This document shows, piece by piece, positions 41,214-48,862 of a stretch of DNA of 64,000 nucleotides. The position numbers and the translations under genes were made by a program. Position 1 is the stretch's first letter. Each line of letters begins with the position of its first letter. Location: positions 248,001-312,000 of the forward strand of contig LR594585.1 in the NCBI GenBank assembly GCA_901538445.1, given 5' to 3'. The DNA is from Gemmataceae bacterium (GTDB lineage: Bacteria; Planctomycetota; Planctomycetia; Gemmatales; Gemmataceae). The notes under the pieces are model-generated. The model was not told the origin of the DNA, made no database searches, and worked only from the letters and a program-made list of their open reading frames with translations.

Positions 41214-43343
41214 ATGACCCTCGCGGCGTGGAAGAAGGTACTGCTGTTCGGGCTCTTCGGGGCCGCCGGGTGCCTCGCGGGCTGGGCCGTCGGCGAGGTG
41301 TACCTGCTCGCGGCCCGCGCCGCCGCCGACCCCGGGGCCGGTGCCGCCCCCACGCTCATCTCGCGGCCGTCGGCCCCGGCCGCCGACTCGCCCCCTCCTT
41401 CAAACGAGTTCAAGGACCGCCTCGACCGCGAACGGGCCAAGACCGGCGACGTGCAGATCTCGCTCATCTGGTTCAACCGCAACGACCTCGACCTGCACTG
41501 CGTCGATCCCACCGGCGCGGAGGTGTTCTTCAAGCAGCCGCGGTGCGCGTCGGGCGGCGAACTCGACGTGGACGCCAACGGCGACCGCGGCCGGCCGGTC
41601 ACCAGCGAGCCCGTCGAGAACATCTACTGGCCCGCGGGCGGCGCGCCGGCCGGCAAGTACACGGTCTCGGTGAACTACTACAGCCGCCGGCCCGGCGAGC
41701 CGAACGCCACGACGTACAAGGTGAGCGTGCTCCGCGGCGGCGTCCGCGAGGACTTCTCCGGCGAGATCGCCGACAACGGCACCTCGAACAACCGGCGGCT
41801 GGTCCGCGAGTTCGAGCTGTCGCCGAAGGTCGAGTTGTTCACCGCCCCCGAGGTCGAACTGCCACCCGGGGCGACGCAGAAGGTGCCCGTGGTCGTGCGC
41901 CGCCTGTACTACCGCGGCGAGATCGCGGTCGCGGCCGAGAACCTCCCCGACGGCGTGACCGCCGACCCGCTCACCATCCCCGAGGGGAAGACCGACGGCG
42001 AACTGGTCCTGCGGGCGGGCTCCGGCGCGAAGGAGGTGAAGCGGGTGATCAAGGTCGTCGGCACCGGCGGCGGGCTCACCGGCTCTGCGGACGCGAACCT
42101 CACCGTACCGGCCCCGGCGGTGCGGTTCTCGGTCACGACCGTCATCATCCTAGGCGCGTGGACGGCGCTGCTCGCGGTCGGGTTGTGCCTCGCGCTCCTC
42201 GTGGGCCAGAACCGCTACCTCGGCCGCCCGGCGTTCGCCGCGGGGAACGTCCCGATCGCGGTCGTCGTCTCGGGTGCGGTCGCCGCCGGGCTCGTCTCGG
42301 GGTCGGTCGGGCAGTCGCTGTACTCGCTCCTGCTGCTCGTCAACTTCGGCAGCTTCGGCCTGGTCGTCGGGTGGGTGCTGCTCGGCGCGCTGCTCGGGTT
42401 CGGCGTCAGCTTCTTCGTGCCGAACCTCGACCAGAACAAGGCCGCGCTCGCGGGGCTCATCGGCGGGCTGCTCGGCGCGGCCGCGTACCTCGGCGGGTCG
42501 AGCGCCGGCGACTGGCTCGGGCGGTTCTGCGGCGCGGCCGCGCTCGGGTTCTGCATCGGAACGGCGGTCGCGATCGTGGAGGCCGCGTTCCGCCGGGCGT
42601 GGCTCGAGGTGCGGTTCGGCGACCGCGAGACGATCCACGTGAACCTCGGCCCCGAGCCCGTGAAGGTCGGCGGGAACGCACAGCTCTGCACCGTCTGGGC
42701 GCGCGGCGCGGCCGACGTGGCGCTGCGGTACTTCGTCCGGAACGGGCAGGTGGTCTGCGAGGACGCGCCGACGCGCTCCGAGTCGGTGGTCGGCGAGGGC
42801 CACACCCGCACCGCCGGCACCGTGACGCTGACGGTCCACACCGGGGGGGCCGCAGCGTCGAGCGGGGGGCTGACGTCTCCCGTTCGCCCGGAGCCCGTTG
42901 CGCCGAAGCCGGTCGCGCCGAAGGTGGCGGAACCGGCAAAGGCGGTTGGTGGTTCTAGTGGGGGACTTACGTCCCCCGCGAGCCAACCAGCGCCGCCCGC
43001 TGCTCGCCCGGAGCCGCCGAAGCCGGTCGCTCCGGATTACGACGACGGGCTGCCGGTGCCGGTCGCGCCGCCCCCGCCGGCGCGGCCGAAGGTCGCGTCG
43101 ATCCTCGACGACGGGTTCGTGACCCCCGCCGCGCCTCCCGTTGTCGCGAAGCCGCCGGTCCCGGTCGCCGCGCCGCCGAAGCCGGCGCTCCCGACCGCAC
43201 CGAAGCCGCCGGCCCCCGCAGCGCCGGTCGCGGCTGCGCCGCCGGCCGCGAAGCCCAGCGCCGACGGGTGCCCGACCTGCGGCCGCGTCGCGCCGGGCCG
43301 CCCCGGGGCGCGCTACTGCATGATGTGCGACAAGCCGTACTGA
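41214..43343 (+). CDS. YfaP-like (DUF2135) membrane protein with C-terminal zinc ribbon
   Basis: The product has 709 residues. After an N-terminal membrane helix (8-32), residues about 79-160 contain ISLIWFNRNDLDLHCVDPTG, ASGGELDVDANGD and PAGKYTVSVNYYS, the pattern of DUF2135/YfaP domains. A beta-domain follows, then five or six membrane spans (about 300-460). The next segment, RRAWLEVRFGDRETIHVNLG to GQVVCEDA, could be a degenerate FHA domain. The C-terminus is a zinc ribbon (CPTCGR...YCMMCDKPY) after a Pro/Ala linker. The membrane block, FHA-like part and ribbon are shared with 48863-51127 and 51228-53489. Confidence 0.75.
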   Translation: MTLAAWKKVLLFGLFGAAGCLAGWAVGEVYLLAARAAADPGAGAAPTLISRPSAPAADSPPPSNEFKDRLDRERAKTGDVQISLIWFNRNDLDLHCVDPTGAEVFFKQPRCASGGELDVDANGDRGRPVTSEPVENIYWPAGGAPAGKYTVSVNYYSRRPGEPNATTYKVSVLRGGVREDFSGEIADNGTSNNRRLVREFELSPKVELFTAPEVELPPGATQKVPVVVRRLYYRGEIAVAAENLPDGVTADPLTIPEGKTDGELVLRAGSGAKEVKRVIKVVGTGGGLTGSADANLTVPAPAVRFSVTTVIILGAWTALLAVGLCLALLVGQNRYLGRPAFAAGNVPIAVVVSGAVAAGLVSGSVGQSLYSLLLLVNFGSFGLVVGWVLLGALLGFGVSFFVPNLDQNKAALAGLIGGLLGAAAYLGGSSAGDWLGRFCGAAALGFCIGTAVAIVEAAFRRAWLEVRFGDRETIHVNLGPEPVKVGGNAQLCTVWARGAADVALRYFVRNGQVVCEDAPTRSESVVGEGHTRTAGTVTLTVHTGGAAASSGGLTSPVRPEPVAPKPVAPKVAEPAKAVGGSSGGLTSPASQPAPPAARPEPPKPVAPDYDDGLPVPVAPPPPARPKVASILDDGFVTPAAPPVVAKPPVPVAAPPKPALPTAPKPPAPAAPVAAAPPAAKPSADGCPTCGRVAPGRPGARYCMMCDKPY
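42864..42981. repeat. Two family L palindromes inside the YfaP-like gene
   Basis: GGGGGGCTGACGTCTCCCG (42864-42882) and GGGGGACTTACGTCCCCCG (42960-42978) lie in the linker before the zinc ribbon, both in frame. Each encodes Gly-Gly-Leu-Thr-Ser-Pro. Confidence 0.75.
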
Positions 43344-43383
43344 CCGCGAACCGTTCCTCCCCCAGCGCTCAAGGAGCCGTGCC

Positions 43384-44280
43384 GTGCCCTACGAGATGCA
43401 GATCGACCGGGCCAACCCCGGGTGCATCGTCTTCCTGGTCGATCAGTCGAACTCGATGCTCGACGGCATCGCCGGCACCCCGCGGCCGAAGCTCGACACG
43501 GTCGCCACCGCGATCAACCGGTTCTTCGCCGAGCTGATCACCAGTTGCGAGAAGGGCGAGGACAAGCCCCGGAACTACTTCGAGGTCGGCCTCGTCGGGT
43601 ACACCACCGACCAGAACGGCGTCGCCATCGTGAGGCCGCTGTTCCGCGGCGCGCTCGAGGGCCGCGACCTCGTGTCCATCGCCGACCTGTACGACAACCC
43701 GCTCGAGATCGAGAAGCGGCAGAAGAAGGAGTTCGTGGACGACGGGGCCGGCGGGCTCCAGGAGGTCATCAAGGAGATCGCGTTCCCGGTGTGGTACCGG
43801 CCGCCGGCGGCGACCGAGATGTTCGGCACCCCGATGTGCGGCGCGCTGAGCTACGTCACCCAGGTGGCCCGCGGGTGGGTCGAGGCGCACCCCGGGTGCT
43901 TCCCGCCGATGGTGATCCACCTGACCGACGGCGAGCCGGTGGACGGCGACCCGCGACCGTTCGCCGAGGAGTTGAAGGCGCTCGCCACCACCGACGGGAG
44001 CGTGCTGCTGTTCAACTGCCACCTGTCGAGCCGCGACTCGCAGCCGGTGTTCCTCCCGGCGACCGACTCGCTGCTGCCCGACGACTACGCCAAGGACCTG
44101 TTCACGATGTCCAGCGCGCTGCCCGACAAGCTGCGGCACATGGCCGAGGTGAAGGGGATCTCCGCGCCGCTCGGGTGCAAGGCGATGGCGTTCAACGCCG
44201 ACGCCGTGAGCCTGCTCAAGCTCCTCAACGTCGGCACCCAGGTCGTCGCCACCGCCACGCTGCCGCCGCACCTGCGGTAA
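43384..44280 (+). CDS. Soluble vWA-domain protein (TerY-like)
   Basis: The product has 298 residues from a GTG at 43384 (then PYEMQIDRANPGCIVFLVDQ). The metal-ion-dependent adhesion site is intact: D20-Q-S22-N-S24, T149 in FGTPMCGAL and D182 in HLTDGEP. No signal peptide or membrane segment is seen, so the protein is cytoplasmic. Sequence and size resemble TerY-type vWA proteins, which act as scaffolds with a PP2C phosphatase and a kinase; both are encoded here. It lies 40 bp after the YfaP-like gene and upstream of the vWA-PP2C fusion. Confidence 0.88.
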   Translation: MPYEMQIDRANPGCIVFLVDQSNSMLDGIAGTPRPKLDTVATAINRFFAELITSCEKGEDKPRNYFEVGLVGYTTDQNGVAIVRPLFRGALEGRDLVSIADLYDNPLEIEKRQKKEFVDDGAGGLQEVIKEIAFPVWYRPPAATEMFGTPMCGALSYVTQVARGWVEAHPGCFPPMVIHLTDGEPVDGDPRPFAEELKALATTDGSVLLFNCHLSSRDSQPVFLPATDSLLPDDYAKDLFTMSSALPDKLRHMAEVKGISAPLGCKAMAFNADAVSLLKLLNVGTQVVATATLPPHLR

Positions 44281-44405
44281 CGGGCAGTGGGGAGTGGGCA
44301 GTGGGCAGTAAACGCCAAGACCCGACGTCCGCTCCTCTACGCTCCTGGCTGCCCGCTCCCACGACCGCTGCTGACTGTCCACTGTCCACTCCCCACTGAC
44401 CACTC
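44281..44405. repeat. Inverted-repeat family I element
   Basis: Left heptads GGGCAGTGGGGAGTGGGCAG (44281-44309) and the right inverse GTCCACTGTCCACTCCCCAC (44378-44397) flank unrelated sequence. It occupies the whole gap between the vWA gene and the vWA-PP2C gene, up to 2 bp before the ATG. The same heptads form the signal-peptide code at 11009-11042. Confidence 0.85.
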
Positions 44406-44406
44406 A

Positions 44407-46128
44407 ATGGATGCGTCCCCCCCCGAAGTGCCGCCCGGTTGCCTCGTCGTGCTCGCGCCGCTGTCGGGCTCGATGAGCGAGGACGTGCGGGTGTGGCTCG
44501 GGCACCGGCTCACGCCCGACGGCGAGGCCGAGGTCCGCGACCTGCCGAAGTCGGTCGCGTCGCGGTTCCTCGCCGACGAGTTGATCGAGGCGCTCGCGAA
44601 CACGCACGCGGCCGGGTACGCACTTCCCCTCGACGTAGCGGTGCTCGGGTACAGCACGCGGGACGACGGCTCGCTGAACCTGGTGTCGCTGCTGACGCCC
44701 GGCAGTTCCGCGGGGCGGTTCGTGCCACTCAATGAACTCGCGGCGCGGCCCGCCGAGCCCCGCGGCCGCGAGGGCGACCCCCGCAAGTGGACCGATCGTG
44801 CGGAGTGCGCCGGCGACGCGCCGGCCGCACTCGCGCTCGCGGAGGTCTACAAGCTCGTCGCGTTGTGGCTGACCGGGCGGCACGCGGCCCGGCCGCCGGT
44901 CGTGCTGCACGTCACCGACGGGCAGATCGATGACGAGCACTACTTGCGAATCGCCCGGTCGCTCGGGCTGCTCAGCACGGGGTACGGACCGGCGCGGTTG
45001 CTGCACGTCGGGTTCGCGGCTGGCGTCGAGCCGGCACTGTGCGGCCTCTCGCCGCTGCCTCAGTCGTGGGCGGCGCTCGAAGATGTGTCCGCAACTCTCC
45101 CGGCCGAGCCCGAGGGGCGGCCGGCTCGCGCCGCGGTGTCGGTGAACGACTGGTCGGTCGCCGATGCCTGGAGCGCGCTGTTCGACCTGGAGTGGCAGCC
45201 GGCGGCGAGCTGGGCCGAGGGCGACGGCGACCGGTTCGACCGTGCGACCGCCCGCGGCATGTGGGCGCAGAAGATGGGCAACACCCCCGAGCAGTGGGAG
45301 GACGCCTACGCCACCGAGCCGGCGTCGGGCGTCGCCGTGGCCGCCGACGGCGCGAGCACGGGCATCTACTGTCGCACCTGGGCCGACCGGCTCGCGAAGC
45401 AGTTCATCGTGGACCGCCCCGACATGCGCGATCCGGTCGCGCTCAACAAGTGGGTCCACGGGCTGCGCGGCGAGTGGCGGGCGGCGATCAACTACGACAC
45501 GCTCAACTGGTCGAAGAAGGCCAAGGTGGACGAGACCGGCGCGGCCGCGACCTTCCTGTCGCTCGAAGTGGGGCCGCTCAACACGACCGGAAAGCGCCCG
45601 TGGCGCGCGAGTGCGGTCGGCGACGCGTGCCTGTTCTGGGTCCGCGGCGGCCGGCTCCGCGGCACGTTCCCGGTGGTCGGTGCGGACCAGTTCGGCTCGG
45701 CCCCGATGCTGATCCGGTCGAACGCGGGGTACAAGACGCTCCCGCTCCACGCCGCGGGCGCGTGCGAACCGGGCGACCGCTTCGTCCTGGCGACCGACGC
45801 CGTCGCCGCCCGCCTCTTCAAGAGCGCCGCGGCCGCCGACGGCCCGGACTGGGCGCGGTTCGAGACCATCGACGAGACCGCGTGGCGCGACGAACTCGAC
45901 GCGCTCCGCAGGGCGAACGACATGGTCAACGACGACTGCACGCTCGTCACGCTGCGCGTCGCGGGCGCACCGCGCGAGGAGGTGAGCGGGGGGCGTGAGT
46001 CCCCCGGTTCTACGCACAGCGCCGACGCGACTCAACCAGGGGACTCACGCGCCTCGCTCGCCCAGAGCGACGACTCGACGCCCCCAACCACGGACGGTTT
46101 CTCGGACCCGACGGACCAACCCGTCTAA
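44407..46128 (+). CDS. vWA-PP2C fusion protein
   Basis: The product has 573 residues from ATG 44407. Residues 1-230 are vWA-like, but the MIDAS is degenerate: P18-L-S-G-S22 lacks the first aspartate, although HVTDGQIDD (168-176) remains. Residues 295-515 are a PP2C phosphatase: AVAADGAST (D314), AVGDACLFWVRGG (D406), FVLATDAVAARLF (D464) and VNDDCTLVTLRV (D509/D510), covering the metal-binding aspartates. It should remove phosphate from serine/threonine residues, opposing the kinase at 34621. The C-terminal 50 residues are a low-complexity tail that includes a family L palindrome. Confidence 0.85.
   Translation: MDASPPEVPPGCLVVLAPLSGSMSEDVRVWLGHRLTPDGEAEVRDLPKSVASRFLADELIEALANTHAAGYALPLDVAVLGYSTRDDGSLNLVSLLTPGSSAGRFVPLNELAARPAEPRGREGDPRKWTDRAECAGDAPAALALAEVYKLVALWLTGRHAARPPVVLHVTDGQIDDEHYLRIARSLGLLSTGYGPARLLHVGFAAGVEPALCGLSPLPQSWAALEDVSATLPAEPEGRPARAAVSVNDWSVADAWSALFDLEWQPAASWAEGDGDRFDRATARGMWAQKMGNTPEQWEDAYATEPASGVAVAADGASTGIYCRTWADRLAKQFIVDRPDMRDPVALNKWVHGLRGEWRAAINYDTLNWSKKAKVDETGAAATFLSLEVGPLNTTGKRPWRASAVGDACLFWVRGGRLRGTFPVVGADQFGSAPMLIRSNAGYKTLPLHAAGACEPGDRFVLATDAVAARLFKSAAAADGPDWARFETIDETAWRDELDALRRANDMVNDDCTLVTLRVAGAPREEVSGGRESPGSTHSADATQPGDSRASLAQSDDSTPPTTDGFSDPTDQPV
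45985..46060. repeat. Family L inverted repeat in the 3' end of the PP2C gene
   Basis: AGCGGGGGGCGTGAGTCCCC (45985-46004) and its inverse GGGGACTCACGCGCCTCGCT (46040-46059) are both inside the reading frame. They encode the tail GGRESPGSTHS...DSRASLAQ. Confidence 0.75.
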
Positions 46129-46145
46129 CCCCTTGCGAGGAACCC

Positions 46146-48677
46146 ATGCGATCAACTCGCGCTCTCCCCGGCCGGCTCGCGGCGTTCACGCTCGCGCTGG
46201 CAGCTCTGATCTGGTCCGAACCGCAGACTCGCGCACAGGACCAGCCGGACAGCGCCGCGGTGCTCGAGAAGGTGAAGGGCGGGGCCGGGCTCGCCAAGGT
46301 GAAGGAGAAGCTCGCGGCCGACCCGGTCGGGGCGCGGTTCCGCGTCGATGCGTTCGCGCTTAACGACGACAAGGCGCTGAAGGTCACCGGCGCGGCGCTC
46401 GTGCCGGGCGGCACCGACGAGGACCGCGCCGAGGCCGAGAAGGCGATCCGCGCGAAGGTGATGGCCGCCGTCCAGGACGTCGCCGGGGCCAAGGAGTTCA
46501 GCGCCTTCGAGTTCGCCGAGAAGGCCGCCAAGGGCGACGCGCTCCCGCACGTCGCGCTCCAGAAGGCCGCGAACGAGGCCGGCAAGACCGACCGCGCCGC
46601 CGACGAGCTGAAGTTCACCGACGCGAAGTTCGACGCCAAGGGGAAACTCGTCGTGAGCGGGCTCCGCGGCGCGAACCCGAAGGCGCTCGCGTGGGCCGAG
46701 GCCGCGCTGCCGAAGGTGCTCGCCGAGAACCCGGCCGCGCTCGACGCCGACGGGAAGGTCGCGGCCGCGCTCGACCTCGCCGCCCCGAAGAGTGGGGCCG
46801 AGTGGCCGCTGAGCGCCGCGGCGCTCCAGAAGGCGCTCGGCGTGTCGCGGGTCCGCGTGGACCGCGCGTTCCTCGTCGCCAGGCCCGTGAAGGCCGACGA
46901 GACGAACCCGAGCGGCACCGCGTGGGCGGTCGCGCTGACCGGGTTCGTGATCGGGGCCGAGAAGCCCGACGCGACCGCGATCGGGGCCGGGCTCGCGAAG
47001 GCGTTCGAGGCCGCCGGGTGGCCCGCGGTCAAGGACGCGGACCTCGAAGCGCTCACCGGGGCCGACAGCCGGCTCCCCGACCCCGCCCCGCACATCCAGA
47101 GGGCGGTCGCCGAGAAGCCGGCGCTCGACGGCGTCCGCGTCGACGCCCGCACCGCGTTCGGGCCGGACGGCAAGGTCGTACTCGCCGGCGTTCAGCCGGG
47201 TCTCGACGACACGCAGGCAGCCGCGTTGAACGCGACTGTTCGCGGCGTCCTCACGGCGCTCGCCACGGGCAGCGACGCGAACCCCGCGTACAAGCGGCTC
47301 GCGGAGTTCGGCGTGACGAGCGACGGGCTGGAGAAGGTGAAGTTCCGCGAGCTGCACGCCGGACTGCGGAAGTGGGCGACCGACAGCCTCGACGACGTGC
47401 GCCTGGGCCGCCTGTACTTCGACGAGTCGAGCAAGCTGGTACTCACGTGCGAGGCACCCGACGAGGCCGTGAAGGCGGCCGTCGAGCGGCAGTTGCTCGA
47501 CCGCGCGACCAACACAATCCCCGGGTTCAAGCCGGTCGCGGCCGCACCCGTCGCCCCGCCGGTGACCGAGCCGAAGGAGCCGGAGAAGAAGGAGCCCGAG
47601 GAGAAGAAGGACGCAAAGGAGCCGGAGAGGAAGGACGTAAAGGAGCCCGAGAAGAAGGAGCCCGAAGAGAAGAAGGACGGTGCGGTGTCGCTGGTCGCGG
47701 CGCGGCTCCAGGCCGAGGCTCCGAAGGCCGTCGGCGGGGCCGAGGTGCGGTTCACCAAGTTCCCCGGCGGGCTCACGAAGTTCCTCCAGCAGGTCGTCGC
47801 CGACCCGAAGAACAAGGAGTGGGACGCGCTGCTCATCGAGCGCGGGTACTTCGACGCCGACGACCGGTACACGGTCCGCGGGGTCGCCAGCTCCGAGGCC
47901 CAGAAGAAGGCGTTCGGCGACTACCTCGCGTCGCTCAAGGGCGACCCGCAGTGGGGCCCGTACTTTGCCCCGAAGCCGCACGCCGCACCCGACCTCGCGG
48001 TCGTCCCGATGTCGAAGCTCGTTGAGCGCGCCCAGCGGGTGATGCCGGCCTACGCCGCGTTCGACGGGATCCGCGTGACCGGCGCGCGGTACGTGCTCGT
48101 GGACGACAAGCTCGACCCCGGCCCGCGGCTCGTGTTCGACGCGCAGGTGGTTGGCCGGCCGTCCCCGGCGGCAGCCGAGGCGCTCGGCCAGCTCACCGCC
48201 GCGGACCGCGCCTTCTACGGCCGCCGGCTCCCGAAGGCGCGCACCGGCGAGCCGCGGCCAGTCGCCATCCTCGCGGTCGCCGCCCCGGCCCCGGGCGACA
48301 CGCTCACCGCCGACCAGGTCGGCACCTACGCCGAGGGGTTCGGCGCGCTCGCGCTGCTGAAGGGCGACCTGGTTAAGGCCAAGGAGTGGATCGACGCCGG
48401 CCAGTGGTACGCCCCGCACTTGTCGTCGGTGTGGTTCCTCAGCGCGTACTACCACCACCTCAAGGGGGACGCGGAGTTGGCCCGCCGCGACCTGTACCGC
48501 ACGATCGAACTCGAAGCGCCGCTGGACTTCGACGGCCCGTCGCAGCGCAAGCGGCGGTACCGCGTCGCCAAGGACCTGCAGGGCGAGCAGCGCGACCAGG
48601 TCGAGAAGCTGTGGCTGGCCGTGTGGAAGGACTACCGCGAGGGGGCCGGGCCGCCGGCGTTCGCCGAGCCGAAGTAG
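46146..48677 (+). CDS. Large secreted protein with charged linker and C-terminal TPR-like end
   Basis: The product has 843 residues with a signal peptide (MRSTRALPGRLAAFTLALAA...RAQ). The N-half contains repeated alpha/beta units of about 90 residues (for example FRVDAFALNDDKALKVTGAA, VRVDARTAFGPDGKVVLAGV) that look BON-like. A low-complexity linker (KEPEKKEPEEKKDAKEPERK) separates a C-half with another such unit (RYTVRGVASSEAQKKAFGDY) and a TPR-like end (AEGFGALALLKGDLVKAKEW). No enzyme motif was seen. It lies 17 bp after the vWA-PP2C gene and so belongs to the island operon, probably as its extracytoplasmic part. Confidence 0.7.
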   Translation: MRSTRALPGRLAAFTLALAALIWSEPQTRAQDQPDSAAVLEKVKGGAGLAKVKEKLAADPVGARFRVDAFALNDDKALKVTGAALVPGGTDEDRAEAEKAIRAKVMAAVQDVAGAKEFSAFEFAEKAAKGDALPHVALQKAANEAGKTDRAADELKFTDAKFDAKGKLVVSGLRGANPKALAWAEAALPKVLAENPAALDADGKVAAALDLAAPKSGAEWPLSAAALQKALGVSRVRVDRAFLVARPVKADETNPSGTAWAVALTGFVIGAEKPDATAIGAGLAKAFEAAGWPAVKDADLEALTGADSRLPDPAPHIQRAVAEKPALDGVRVDARTAFGPDGKVVLAGVQPGLDDTQAAALNATVRGVLTALATGSDANPAYKRLAEFGVTSDGLEKVKFRELHAGLRKWATDSLDDVRLGRLYFDESSKLVLTCEAPDEAVKAAVERQLLDRATNTIPGFKPVAAAPVAPPVTEPKEPEKKEPEEKKDAKEPERKDVKEPEKKEPEEKKDGAVSLVAARLQAEAPKAVGGAEVRFTKFPGGLTKFLQQVVADPKNKEWDALLIERGYFDADDRYTVRGVASSEAQKKAFGDYLASLKGDPQWGPYFAPKPHAAPDLAVVPMSKLVERAQRVMPAYAAFDGIRVTGARYVLVDDKLDPGPRLVFDAQVVGRPSPAAAEALGQLTAADRAFYGRRLPKARTGEPRPVAILAVAAPAPGDTLTADQVGTYAEGFGALALLKGDLVKAKEWIDAGQWYAPHLSSVWFLSAYYHHLKGDAELARRDLYRTIELEAPLDFDGPSQRKRRYRVAKDLQGEQRDQVEKLWLAVWKDYREGAGPPAFAEPK

Positions 48678-48713
48678 AGGCGCGACCGCGGGGCGAGACC
48701 TGCGTGGCCCGCG

Positions 48714-48823
48714 GACCCGGGGCGTTGCCCCGGGCTGAGGTTGTCCAACCCCTTCGGGGTCGTCACCGGTGTCTTGCAGGCTGAAGGCCTGCCACAACCT
48801 GAGCCCGGGGCAACGCCCCGGGT
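48714..48823. repeat. Dispersed multi-hairpin repeat family D (copy 2)
   Basis: CCCGGGGCGTTGCCCCGGG, CCCCTTCGGGG and GCAGGCTGAAGGCCTGC stems closed by CCCGGGGCAACGCCCCGGG, as at 10808-10920. It lies between the secreted-protein gene and the first membrane vWA gene. Confidence 0.85.
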
Positions 48824-48862
48824 ACCGAGCCCCGAAGCGTTCCAAAGCGCGTAGGAGTTCCC

